Below, one piece after another: positions 39,290 to 47,468 of a stretch of 64,000 nucleotides of DNA. A program made the translations under genes and the position numbers. The notes beneath the pieces were generated by a model. That model was not told where the DNA came from. It searched no databases and worked only from the letters and a program-made list of their open reading frames with translations. Position 1 is the first letter of the stretch. The number at the start of each line of letters is the position of its first letter. The DNA comes from Patescibacteria group bacterium (GTDB lineage: Bacteria; Patescibacteria; Paceibacteria; UBA9973; UBA2103): contig SCTS01000005.1 of the NCBI GenBank assembly GCA_004322365.1, forward strand, positions 62,001 through 126,000, in the 5' to 3' direction.

Positions 39290-39874
39290 CTAATCACCTT
39301 CAAATTTTTCCGCACCAGGGCACCCTGGAAACCCAAGATTCTTTGCGGAATAAAATTCATTCACGAAGTATGGTACGTTCACATCGGCAACAAGGGTGCA
39401 AATATCAGCATTAGAAATACCAAGTTTCTCTATAAGGTTCTTAGTTGCACTTCTCCGTACTTCACCTATAGGCTCTTTAAGAATGACCACAATAAAAAAT
39501 GTGCCTTCAGGAGAATACAAAATTTCATAAGCGGATTCAGCGGTGGTAGTGCTGACTTCTGAATTAGGAAACCACGATAGAAAAGAACTCGGTGGTGTGG
39601 TGGAGGCAACACCAATATCTTTTGTAAACTCTCGAACGAGAATAGGACCGTTACTGCTCGCTATTTCAAGAGTATTTGGAGGTGGATTCCCTGTCCCCGC
39701 AGGTGTTGTGTTGCCACCTGCCCGAGGGTTCGTACCAAGAAGAGTGCTGACAGGCGGAGTATCGCTTGGCCGAGCAGATGGTACTTGTGCAAGAAAATAC
39801 AAAGTGCCAGTAAACCCTATGAGTGCGAGAGTTGCTACTGCGAGAACTAAGGTGAGTATGTTTTGTTGATTCAT
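39290..39874 (-). CDS. Membrane-anchored hypothetical protein
   Basis: This 194-residue protein has an N-terminal helix (ILTLVLAVATLALIGFTGTL), a Pro/Thr/Gly-rich linker, and a domain with 'SAYEILYSPEGTFFIVVILK' and 'EKLGISNADICTLVADVNVPYF', containing two Cys. No family is recognised. ATG 39874 gives a clean membrane anchor. It lies 14 bases after the pilin-like/M15 gene and probably shares its transcript. Confidence 0.65.
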   Translation of the reverse strand: MNQQNILTLVLAVATLALIGFTGTLYFLAQVPSARPSDTPPVSTLLGTNPRAGGNTTPAGTGNPPPNTLEIASSNGPILVREFTKDIGVASTTPPSSFLSWFPNSEVSTTTAESAYEILYSPEGTFFIVVILKEPIGEVRRSATKNLIEKLGISNADICTLVADVNVPYFVNEFYSAKNLGFPGCPGAEKFEGD

Positions 39875-39888
39875 GTTTTTATAAAAAA

Positions 39889-40848
39889 TTAGAATACGCA
39901 GAGACTGTTTACCTGTATGTCCCAATGGGGCTGTGAACCAAATTCTTTGGCGTACACATTGCCACATCGGTCGTTATAGAGTACCGCCCTTTGCCCTCCC
40001 CACGGAATAGCGACACCTCTAGGTGTCCTAGGGTCATACTGAAAATTTTGCTCAATGTAATTATTGAGAGCAGGGTTGTTGTTGCTACGAACATCCACTT
40101 TAAAACCTGTTGCGTGAGCACCACCAGCGCGCACAGCTGAAGTCACGGTAAATTGACACCCACATCCCTGATGAAGCTCAATCAATTGATCAACGGTCCG
40201 CACTCGTATACCTGCAAGTGATGCACCTCGACTCTGTGGTGCGAAGCATGGAACGGCACCTCCACACACACCAGCTCGTTCGAGTTGTCGAATCGCTTGG
40301 TCGTGAGTGTATACACCCCCTACTGATGCCGTTGGAGAAGGCTGTCCCGCTCCTCCTCGCGTACCACCTGTGACTTGAGGACGAGGGGCAGGTGCACCTG
40401 GTGCATCTGGGAATGCACCAGAAACAGGAGCAGAAATACAATCAATGTGAGTCCAGATGGTAATATTTTTCCCCGTTAACACCGAAAAAGTAATATTCAC
40501 CAGAAGCCATGCGGTAAGCACAATACATAAGCCAACGAATACATTAATGAACACCCCGTGTGCTTTCTTTACTTGGTCTGGTTTGCTTGCTGCGGTTACA
40601 TACAGGATGCCTGCATAGGCAAACATGAGTGTGGCAACAATGACAGAGAAGGCAACAGCGAAGTTAATGACATTGTTTGCAAGTTCAGAAATATCGCACG
40701 CCTTGCACTCTGCCCCCTCACACTGAGGAACTAATCCCCCACCACTCCCACTTAAGAGTGCTGAAGGGTCTTGTTGAACTGCAGCAAATGCCACGAGTGG
40801 CATGAAAAACAATATCGGAAGAAGGAGTATTAATATCTTTTTCATCAC
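39889..40848 (-). CDS. TrbC/VirB2-like membrane protein fused to an M15-like peptidase domain
   Basis: This 319-residue protein has a signal peptide, a Cys-containing segment, and two helices ('NFAVAFSVIVATLMFAYAGI', 'VFVGLCIVLTAWLLVNITFS') laid out like TrbC/VirB2 pilins. A Pro/Gly linker leads to a domain with 'GGAHATGFKVDV' (His245, Asp252) and 'SQPHWDIQV' (His308), the zinc-ligand pattern of M15 D,D-/L,D-carboxypeptidases. It starts with GTG, or with the adjacent ATG at 40845; TATACT lies 6 or 9 bases upstream. Confidence 0.7.
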   Translation of the reverse strand: MMKKILILLLPILFFMPLVAFAAVQQDPSALLSGSGGGLVPQCEGAECKACDISELANNVINFAVAFSVIVATLMFAYAGILYVTAASKPDQVKKAHGVFINVFVGLCIVLTAWLLVNITFSVLTGKNITIWTHIDCISAPVSGAFPDAPGAPAPRPQVTGGTRGGAGQPSPTASVGGVYTHDQAIRQLERAGVCGGAVPCFAPQSRGASLAGIRVRTVDQLIELHQGCGCQFTVTSAVRAGGAHATGFKVDVRSNNNPALNNYIEQNFQYDPRTPRGVAIPWGGQRAVLYNDRCGNVYAKEFGSQPHWDIQVNSLCVF

Positions 40849-41021
40849 ACAATGAGTATACCCTTGAAAAGCAACTATGAATCTCTACATATGGCTCTGT
40901 GTGATACTTTTTAACCATTCCACACACCTCGAAGAACCGCATATTGACTTTCCTCATAGGAAGCACATGATTTAGAGAGATAGCGCATGATTATTGGTTT
41001 TCTAAACAGAAACTGAAACAT

Positions 41022-41447
41022 ATGGATCGAGATCCAAAGATATCTTTTACACGAAAAGCGAAAGGATTGGGTCTTGCGTTTTTAGGAGCTCTTTCGATTG
41101 GCTTTGCAGATAATGCGGGTGCGCAGAGTGCACCACGAAGATCTTGGGAATATGGAGACATGAGTCCTGCAAATGCAGAATACTGCCGAAGAGCCGCAGA
41201 AACGGAAACTAGAGTGGCAAGAGAAGGTAGACATCCCAATATGGGTAACTTGTGTAGTTTTTATGATTTACCTGCGGATTTACGCTCAAGAGATGAGGCA
41301 CTCTATGCTAGAGAAGCTGCAGCAGAGAGCCCGGCAGATAGAGCGCGCAGACAAGCTCAAGATGCGAAACTGCAGAAAGAGGAAGACGAACTTTTTAGGT
41401 ACTGTGAAAGCGTAAACTTCGTAGGCGAGAGGTGCCGTGGTTTATAA
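41022..41447 (+). CDS. Hypothetical secreted Cys-containing protein
   Basis: This 141-residue protein has a basic start and a short hydrophobic segment ending 'ADNAGAQS', which could be a signal peptide. The mature part is charged and helical with four Cys ('NAEYCRRAAETETRV', 'GNLCSFYD', 'FRYCESVN', 'ERCRGL'), perhaps two disulfides. No family is recognised. It is convergent with the S41-like gene. Confidence 0.55.
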   Translation: MDRDPKISFTRKAKGLGLAFLGALSIGFADNAGAQSAPRRSWEYGDMSPANAEYCRRAAETETRVAREGRHPNMGNLCSFYDLPADLRSRDEALYAREAAAESPADRARRQAQDAKLQKEEDELFRYCESVNFVGERCRGL

Positions 41448-41466
41448 AACTTTCATTAGTTGCTGT

Positions 41467-42816
41467 TTATTTAAGAGGAGGCTTCGTGGCAGTCTTCCGA
41501 ATTGCGTTAATCAAGCTAGCCGAATCAAAATAGTTAGACAGCTTGTTTTCCCATCCAACTTTCGATGTATCTACATCTGGGTCAACTCCCCTACCTTCAA
41601 CGGGCTGATTATCTTCCCGAAGTGTAATGGAGTTCACGAGAAGCAGTGAGTAGCTAGTAGTAGGATCTATAACGGTCTTCAATGGATACGTATTTTCAAC
41701 AGTACCCCACCCTCGTGTGGTCCCACCAACCACATGGGCGCGGTTAAATTTCTTGAATGTTGCCGCAGTTAATTCTGCAGTGGACTGTGTCATTGCATCG
41801 GTAATAATAGCGATTTCAGTGTAGCGCTCTACAAGTGGGAATTTTTCTTGAGTTGTCCGCTCCACCTGATACTCTCCTTGATGAAATAAATCAAAAGTAT
41901 ATTGATTGGCTCCCACAAAAAGACCAAAGAAAGCAGGCAGAAAATCCAGTGATCCTCCAATATTCCCCCTCAAATCTAAAACCATACTACTGAGACCTGG
42001 CGTTGTTGATGCCGCATCAACCGCAAGACCAAATTCCCGAAGAGTTGTTGGGGATATTTTATTAATATGAAGATAGAGCGTAGAGCCGAGCGTATGCGGA
42101 AATACTGTAGGTTCTATACCTGCAGAGTCATACAATGCCTTTGAATTATTATTAGTGAGGACTGACTGTGCGTAGGTTGCCACTGCAAGCGCTGCCTTAT
42201 CTTCGGTTGAAGTTGCATTTGCAAAAATCGCCGCCTTCTTCTTATATGCCGCCGTCACCTCCGCAGACGTAGCACCTTTTTTGAGTCCAAGATTTTGATA
42301 TAAATCTTTTGATGAATCAATGTTGCTCACATTTTCTCTAAGTGCCACCTCTTCTTTTTTTGAAAGAATGCCATCGCGACCTGCAGGAGGGAGGTTATAC
42401 AAAACAACGGCACCAATATTCAGAGCTATTTGTCGTTTATTTTCAGTGGAAGTTGCCGATCTAAAGGCGACCTCAAGCATCTTTGAGGTGCCCGCCCTAT
42501 CAGGAGTAACTAATACTGTTGTTGTGGCTGTAACTTTCTCAACGGATAGTCGAAACAACTCTGGCAACTTTAAATCCTCAGGCCTCATCCAATAATTAGT
42601 AGTTATGGAGTCGTATACCTCCATATCAAAACGAACAAACACATCTACTTCTTCTGGTGTTTGGTACTGTATTGCTGACTCAGACGACTTCGCATGCGTC
42701 CACACATATGCGCCACTAGAGGAAAGTGCAATAACTATTCCCACCAATATGAGAACCAACTGATGTCGGAGAATAAATAATCTCACTGTATGTAGTTCTG
42801 GAATATTAAAGCCCAT
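41467..42816 (-). CDS. S41-like protein with an inserted degenerate J-like domain
   Basis: This 449-residue protein has one N-terminal helix (LVLILVGIVIALSSSGAYVW) and a C-terminal S41/tail-specific protease core: 'MVLDLRGNIGGSLDFLP' (279-295), 'TDAMTQSTAELTAATF' with Ser345, and 'GRGVDPDV'. The catalytic Lys position (GKG in the family) reads 'TTRGWGTVE', so activity is doubtful. In place of a PDZ domain, residues 169-232 ('DLYQNLGLKKGATSAEVTAA', 'ALYDSAGI') look like a J-domain without HPD. The start at 42816 avoids overlap with prmC; 42849 is also open. Confidence 0.75.
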   Translation of the reverse strand: MGFNIPELHTVRLFILRHQLVLILVGIVIALSSSGAYVWTHAKSSESAIQYQTPEEVDVFVRFDMEVYDSITTNYWMRPEDLKLPELFRLSVEKVTATTTVLVTPDRAGTSKMLEVAFRSATSTENKRQIALNIGAVVLYNLPPAGRDGILSKKEEVALRENVSNIDSSKDLYQNLGLKKGATSAEVTAAYKKKAAIFANATSTEDKAALAVATYAQSVLTNNNSKALYDSAGIEPTVFPHTLGSTLYLHINKISPTTLREFGLAVDAASTTPGLSSMVLDLRGNIGGSLDFLPAFFGLFVGANQYTFDLFHQGEYQVERTTQEKFPLVERYTEIAIITDAMTQSTAELTAATFKKFNRAHVVGGTTRGWGTVENTYPLKTVIDPTTSYSLLLVNSITLREDNQPVEGRGVDPDVDTSKVGWENKLSNYFDSASLINAIRKTATKPPLK

Positions 42817-42840
42817 CTGTGAGATACTACCATGTGAATC

Positions 42841-43674
42841 ATGGACCATTCTTCAAATAGAGCAGTGGAAAAAGAATTTCTTCTTCGAGAAAAATATAAC
42901 GGCGTAAAAAATTCAGAGTATGAGGCTGATGTGATGCGAATAGAGAATGGTGAACCACTCGCATATGTGATTGGCTTTGTTCCATTTTTAGATTGCAAAA
43001 TATTCTTGGACTCACACCCACTGATTCCCCGACCTGAAACAGAATTTTGGGTAGAGAAAGTTATTGAAAAGCTGAAAACTGAAAGCTGGCACCCCCCAAG
43101 GGGACTGCAATTTGTATCCAATCGCTTTGCTCTTGGACAAATCGGGAGCCTTAAAGCTATCCAAAAACCACTTCGGGTTTTGGATTTGTTTGCAGGTTCG
43201 GGATGTGTTGGTGTGGCATTGCTCAAGCATATCCCTGATGCTCAAGTTGATTTCGGAGAAATCGATACAAATCACTTTTCTACAATTACAAAAAACATAC
43301 GCGAGAATGGCATCGAAGAAATACGAACCGCTGTGATACGCACCGATGTTTGGGATGGCATCACTAATTTATATGACATTGTGTGCGCAAATCCCCCCTA
43401 CCTGTCAGAGAGTCGCCTTAACTTAATTGGACCCTCAGTGCTCGCCTATGAGCCTAAAAAAGCACTGTTTGCTGACGAGGATGGCTTTGCTCTCATACGA
43501 AGATTAATTCTCAAAGCGGGGGCGCACCTAAACCCTAAGGGACTTATGTATATCGAGCATGAACCTGAACATGCAGAAATGATTCAAAAATGCGCCAAAG
43601 AACATGGCTTCAGTGCGGAAAATAAACAAGATCAATATGGAGTGTTGCGGTATAGCGTTTTGAGTAGGTTTTAG
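42841..43674 (+). CDS. prmC: Release factor glutamine methyltransferase with an insertion
   Basis: This 277-residue enzyme methylates the GGQ glutamine of release factors. Family marks are 'GEPLAYVIGFVPF', 'LIPRPETEFWVEKVI', SAM motif 'VLDLFAGSGCVGVALLKH' and catalytic 'CANPPYLSES'. Between 'VEKVIEKL' and the SAM motif there are about 30 extra residues ('KTESWHPPRGLQFVSNRFAL'), whose DNA starts with repeat-like AGCTGAAAACTGAAAGCTGG. The stop codon TAG is the first word of a CTAG-rich repeat. A membrane/PH/hisS gene run follows. Confidence 0.92.
   Translation: MDHSSNRAVEKEFLLREKYNGVKNSEYEADVMRIENGEPLAYVIGFVPFLDCKIFLDSHPLIPRPETEFWVEKVIEKLKTESWHPPRGLQFVSNRFALGQIGSLKAIQKPLRVLDLFAGSGCVGVALLKHIPDAQVDFGEIDTNHFSTITKNIRENGIEEIRTAVIRTDVWDGITNLYDIVCANPPYLSESRLNLIGPSVLAYEPKKALFADEDGFALIRRLILKAGAHLNPKGLMYIEHEPEHAEMIQKCAKEHGFSAENKQDQYGVLRYSVLSRF
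43068..43092 (+). repeat. Repeat-like words inside prmC
   Basis: AAAGCTGAAAACTGAAAGCT followed by GGCACC matches the CTGAAAGCT and GGCACC words of the repeat at 56263-56300 (reverse strand). It begins the extra segment of PrmC and is read in frame. Confidence 0.55.
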
Positions 43675-43782
43675 GTGCTAGGGACTAGGTGCTAGATGAC
43701 GCTTCATTAGGTCCGTAGAAATCAACGAGGTGCTAGCTTTTTGAACTGAAACCTAACACCCAGAAGCTAGTACCTAGCACCT
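43670..43782. repeat. CTAG-rich inverted repeat after prmC
   Basis: Left words AGGTGCTAGGGACTAGG and GTGCTAGCTTT pair with right words AAGCTAGTACC and CTAGCACCT, giving a large imperfect stem-loop. It fills the spacer between prmC and the next gene, and includes the prmC stop codon. Confidence 0.85.
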
Positions 43783-43803
43783 CATTCATGGCATAATAGT
43801 TTT

Positions 43804-44022
43804 ATGCCTCCAGTAACCACACTGCCTACAGATGTTGGAATGATATTTTGGTTTTTCTTTGCAATTGCTCTGGTAGTAACCGTGTACTTCGTTTTTGCGG
43901 AACTCTTCCACTGGCTCCGCTTTGGGTTCATGTATCCTTTAGTGTGGATTGCTATACCGGTATACCTGATAGGTATTGTCATACTCATCGGCGGCATGCT
44001 CACAGGTATTGGAGCTCTATAA
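43804..44022 (+). CDS. Small two-helix membrane protein
   Basis: This 72-residue protein has two helices ('MIFWFFFAIALVVTVYFVFA' and 'PLVWIAIPVYLIGIVILIGG') with a short basic turn. No function is known. It is 3 bases upstream of the PH-domain gene, so the two proteins likely act together at the membrane. CATAAT ends 6 bases before the ATG. Confidence 0.7.
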   Translation: MPPVTTLPTDVGMIFWFFFAIALVVTVYFVFAELFHWLRFGFMYPLVWIAIPVYLIGIVILIGGMLTGIGAL

Positions 44023-44025
44023 CAT

Positions 44026-44592
44026 ATGTCATACAACCCCTTTGAACTCAAAGATTTTAGAGATGGCGAGCGTGTCGTCATGTTAGTCCGTCATCATTGG
44101 TTTGTATTATTCCGTGAAGTTTTCTGGCTCGGTATTCTATTTATTGCTCCATTCTTTTTAATACCAATAGCATTTGGAATTTCTGCGCAAGGAGGAGGAC
44201 TTCCATCCGTACCACCTGGCGTAGTAATCTTTTTTGCTTCCCTTTGGACACTTATCATTTGGCATCTCTTATTTGCACGCTGGACAGATTATTACTATGA
44301 CCTCTGGATAATCACCAACTGGCGCATTATTGATATAGACCAAATCGGATTTTTCAATCGCAATGTTGCGACACTTCTAACCCTTGATCATATTCAAGAT
44401 ATAGAAACGCACGTTGATGGTATTGTGGGCACCATACTCAATTTCGGAAGTATCAAAGTGCAAACAGCCGCGGCAAAAGCGGAATTTCTCATGAGCGAAA
44501 TCCCAAACCCTGTCGGTATAGAGAAAATTATTCGAGAGGCGCAAGAAGAAAAAATTCGTGTATTCGGCGCAAAACCTGCGACACACGGATAA
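44026..44592 (+). CDS. Bacterial PH-domain membrane protein
   Basis: This 188-residue protein has two helices ('WFVLFREVFWLGILFIAPFF', 'VVIFFASLWTLIIWHLLFAR') and then a bacterial PH (bPH2/DUF304) domain: 'YYDLWIITNWRIIDIDQIGF', 'IQDIETHVDGIVGTILNFGS', 'IKVQTAAAKAEF'. Family members are membrane proteins of unclear role. It sits between a small membrane protein gene and hisS, with gaps of 3 and 6 bases. Confidence 0.85.
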   Translation: MSYNPFELKDFRDGERVVMLVRHHWFVLFREVFWLGILFIAPFFLIPIAFGISAQGGGLPSVPPGVVIFFASLWTLIIWHLLFARWTDYYYDLWIITNWRIIDIDQIGFFNRNVATLLTLDHIQDIETHVDGIVGTILNFGSIKVQTAAAKAEFLMSEIPNPVGIEKIIREAQEEKIRVFGAKPATHG

Positions 44593-44598
44593 ATTAAG

Positions 44599-45810
44599 AT
44601 GACTATCGACCCTTACAAAGGCGTTCGGGATTTTTATCCCGAAGACGAACGGATACAGAAACACATTTTTGGTGCCATGCGTCGTGCGTCAGAGTCTTTT
44701 GGCTATGAAGAGTACAATGCCTCTATTTTGGAGTCGACAGAACTCTATATGGCAAAAACAAGCGAAGAAATAGTAAATGAACAAACATATACATTCACTG
44801 ACCGTGGCGACCGTTCCGTTACTCTGCGCCCTGAAATGACACCAACAGTTGCGCGTATGGTAGCGAGTCGTAAACGAGAACTTGGCTTCCCTCTTCGTTG
44901 GTACTCAATTCAAAACTTCTTCCGCTACGAGCGACCACAGCGAGGACGCTTGCGTGAGTTTTGGCAGTTGAACGCTGATCTTTTTGGTGTCACCGGAGTA
45001 GAGGCCGATGTGGAAATAATCGCCCTTGCCTATCGCGTCATGATGGAACTCGGCGCATCCGACACTGACTTCGTAATAAAAATTGGGAGCAGATCAGCAC
45101 TGAACGCCGAACTTGCTCGTCGTGATATCCCCGCAATAAACCACAAAAAAATCGCTGCGCTCATGGACAGGAAAGGAAAAATTCCTAACGAGGAATATGA
45201 TGATGAAATGAGCGCTCTTGCCGGTGGTGCATTTGAGATTCATGAGAGTCCCGACATTGTAGAAACTCGGAGGCTTCTGGCGACACTCGGTATCACTAAC
45301 ACTGAATTCAATCCTGAAATTGTGCGCGGCTTTCAGTACTACACGGGAATCGTTTTTGAAGTGTTCGATACAAATCCAGAAAACAAACGCTCTATGTTTG
45401 GCGGTGGCAGATATGACAACCTTGTAGGTCAATACGGCTCCGAAGAAGTACCTGCTGTTGGTTTTGCTATGGGGGATGTCATTGCAAGAGATTTCTTAGA
45501 AACGCACAACCTCATGCCCAACATCACTTCCGCAACACATCTCTATCTTGCGCCAGCAAGCGACAATGAAGTCGAGGGTGTTGCAAATATTGCAAACACT
45601 CTCCGAAAGAACGGAGTAAATGTTGCCACTGGCATGAAGCACAACAAAATAGGCGACCACATAAAAACAGCACTGAAGCTTGCTATACCTTACTTTGCAG
45701 TCTACGGAGAAAAAGAAAAGGAATCTGACACGCTCACCATCAAAACCCTCGCTACTAGTTCCGAACAAACCCTCCCTCTTTCCGATGTTGCTTCGTATTT
45801 AAAAAGCTAG
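44599..45810 (+). CDS. hisS: Histidine--tRNA ligase
   Basis: This 403-residue class II synthetase charges tRNA-His. Motif 2 is 'FRYERPQRGRLREFWQLNAD', and the histidine-specific motifs appear as 'VRGFQYYTGIVFEVFD' (HisA) and 'SMFGGGRYDNLVGQYG'. The C-terminal anticodon-binding domain is 'THLYLAPASDNEVEGVANIA'. The stop TAG (45808-45810) is part of a CTAG-rich repeat that starts within the last codons. Confidence 0.95.
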   Translation: MTIDPYKGVRDFYPEDERIQKHIFGAMRRASESFGYEEYNASILESTELYMAKTSEEIVNEQTYTFTDRGDRSVTLRPEMTPTVARMVASRKRELGFPLRWYSIQNFFRYERPQRGRLREFWQLNADLFGVTGVEADVEIIALAYRVMMELGASDTDFVIKIGSRSALNAELARRDIPAINHKKIAALMDRKGKIPNEEYDDEMSALAGGAFEIHESPDIVETRRLLATLGITNTEFNPEIVRGFQYYTGIVFEVFDTNPENKRSMFGGGRYDNLVGQYGSEEVPAVGFAMGDVIARDFLETHNLMPNITSATHLYLAPASDNEVEGVANIANTLRKNGVNVATGMKHNKIGDHIKTALKLAIPYFAVYGEKEKESDTLTIKTLATSSEQTLPLSDVASYLKS

Positions 45811-45836
45811 AAGCTAGAACCTAGCACCTAGCACCC
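45801..45836. repeat. CTAG-rich repeat overlapping the hisS stop
   Basis: AAAAAGCTAGAAGCTAG, then AACCTAGCACCTAGCACCC. It uses the same words as the other copies but has only one orientation, so it cannot form the long stem alone. The hisS stop codon lies within it. Confidence 0.8.
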
Positions 45837-45852
45837 GTAACCTTCTTTTCTT

Positions 45853-46425
45853 ATGCGCCGAATCACTCTCGACATTGAAACCACAAATGCCGCCATAGGT
45901 GGCGCATTTGACCCATCAACCATGAACCTCACGGTGGCCTGTATTCACGATACAGAAACGGATTTGTTTACTTCATACGAGGTGGAAGAATTACCCAAAC
46001 TCTGGCCCATTCTAGAGCGTGCAGATTTACTTATCGGCTACAACTCAGACCATTTTGATATTCCAATTCTCAATAGATACTATGCGGGCGACCTTACTAA
46101 AATCAGAAGCTTAGATTTACTCGCAGAAATAAAAAATGTACTCGGAAGACGCATCAAACTTGATTCAGTCGCTTCGGGAACCTTGGGCAAAAAGAAAAGC
46201 GGTAACGGGCTCGATGCCATAAAATGGTGGAACGAGGGCAAGAAAGAAAAAGTAATTAAATACTGTATTGATGATGTACGCATCACAAAAGATATTTACG
46301 AATATGCACTCAAGAATGGGAAAGTAACCTACTCGGACTTCGGAAAGAAAAAGGATATCACTCTCGATACCAGCGGATGGGAATCAAAAAAGGCCTCTTC
46401 TATTACGCATACATTGCCGTTTTAG
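45853..46425 (+). CDS. DEDD-type 3'-5' exonuclease-like protein
   Basis: This 190-residue RNase H-fold protein has the DEDD motifs: Exo I 'ITLDIETTNA', Exo II 'IGYNSDHFDIPILNRYY', and Exo III 'IKYCIDDVRITKDIYEYA'. It resembles the YprB/RNase_H_2 group of predicted exonucleases. The substrate is unknown. It follows hisS by 42 bases. Its stop TAG begins a short hairpin that probably terminates the operon. Confidence 0.82.
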   Translation: MRRITLDIETTNAAIGGAFDPSTMNLTVACIHDTETDLFTSYEVEELPKLWPILERADLLIGYNSDHFDIPILNRYYAGDLTKIRSLDLLAEIKNVLGRRIKLDSVASGTLGKKKSGNGLDAIKWWNEGKKEKVIKYCIDDVRITKDIYEYALKNGKVTYSDFGKKKDITLDTSGWESKKASSITHTLPF

Positions 46426-46474
46426 GTAGCTGTCAGCTTGTAATTAAAGCTTTAAAGCAACAGCTAAAAATTTT
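46420..46474. terminator. Repeat-derived hairpin between convergent genes
   Basis: TAGCTGT (46427-46433) pairs with ACAGCTA (46460-46466), with T- and A-rich flanks, and contains GTCAGCTTG and AAAGCTTTAAAGC words like the repeat family. It overlaps the exonuclease stop and may end transcripts from both sides. Confidence 0.6.
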
Positions 46475-46480
46475 ACGACT

Positions 46481-47458
46481 CTAGCGACTGGTGGTTGATT
46501 GAGAACCAGCAGGCAAATCTACATTCGAGACATGGGTTTCGGCAGTGAAGTAAAAGGATCCTATGGCAAGACCGAGGAGCAATAATCCTCCGCCAATCAC
46601 TCCCAAATATTGCACTTTCACATGCATAAATATAGCGAGGAAAAGCAAGAGCGCTATGAGTCCTATCAAACCACCGAGTATGGAGAGGAGCGTTTGATTC
46701 GGTGATGCCGCGGCAGATACAAGACCTTCTACAATTGGATTATTTGCTATCACAGGTAGAGATGGACCGGTTTCAGAACCTAAAACATTTGAAGATACCT
46801 TATCGGAGGTGGCAAGCTCTGTTGCAGGCACAGTCTTTGCGGGAATTGTTTTTGTTGAAACAGGAGTCGAAGCTGATTTTGCCCCCGATGCAGGGGTGGC
46901 AAAAAACTGAACAACGAAGGTAACATCTTTTCCTTCATACACTCCTTGAGCTGTGCCGATGCCAATGCGTGTAAATTCAGACTTTACAATGTTTGCTCGA
47001 TGCGTTGGCGACTTCATCCATGCCTCCTCAACATCTTTAGATTCGGTAAAGTTAACGGCCAAGTTCTCGCCTGCATATGAGTAGTTATACCCAACAAGAT
47101 CAAGCCAATGCCATGGAGTTGTTCCATCTGGCGCTACATGAGCAAAATACCCCTTTTCAGCCATGTCAGCCGCTTTCTTTTGCGCTGCGACGGTAAGAAG
47201 TGGCTCTTCAATAAGCGTGCCGACGCCGTTTTTCGCACGATCATCATTGGTGAGTGCCGTAAGTACCCCCGGCAACACCGCCGCCAAGAATCCTGTCTTA
47301 TTAAAGACAAGAGTCGTATGAACAAAATATCCTATTTGAAGAAACACTAAAAGAGCGCCGACGGCTATCGCTGTTTCTTTCCTGAAAAAATGAGGGTGAT
47401 ACTTATTTCCAGCTGTCGGGATAAAGTAGTTTCTGATGTGCCAGAAGAATTTTTTCAT
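46481..47458 (-). CDS. CAP (SCP/YkwD) domain membrane protein
   Basis: This 325-residue protein has an N-terminal helix ('AIAVGALLVFLQIGYFVHTT'), a CAP domain at about residues 65-190 ('VAAQKKAADMAEKGYFAHVA', 'YAGENLAVNFTESKDVEEAW', 'MKSPTHRANIVKSEFTRIGI'), a Thr/Pro/Ala linker, and two C-terminal helices. CAP proteins act outside the cell, with roles in wall or lipid handling. It is next to the surface protein gene and ends in the hairpin repeat. Confidence 0.88.
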   Translation of the reverse strand: MKKFFWHIRNYFIPTAGNKYHPHFFRKETAIAVGALLVFLQIGYFVHTTLVFNKTGFLAAVLPGVLTALTNDDRAKNGVGTLIEEPLLTVAAQKKAADMAEKGYFAHVAPDGTTPWHWLDLVGYNYSYAGENLAVNFTESKDVEEAWMKSPTHRANIVKSEFTRIGIGTAQGVYEGKDVTFVVQFFATPASGAKSASTPVSTKTIPAKTVPATELATSDKVSSNVLGSETGPSLPVIANNPIVEGLVSAAASPNQTLLSILGGLIGLIALLLFLAIFMHVKVQYLGVIGGGLLLLGLAIGSFYFTAETHVSNVDLPAGSQSTTSR

Positions 47459-47468
47459 TTTTTTTTAA

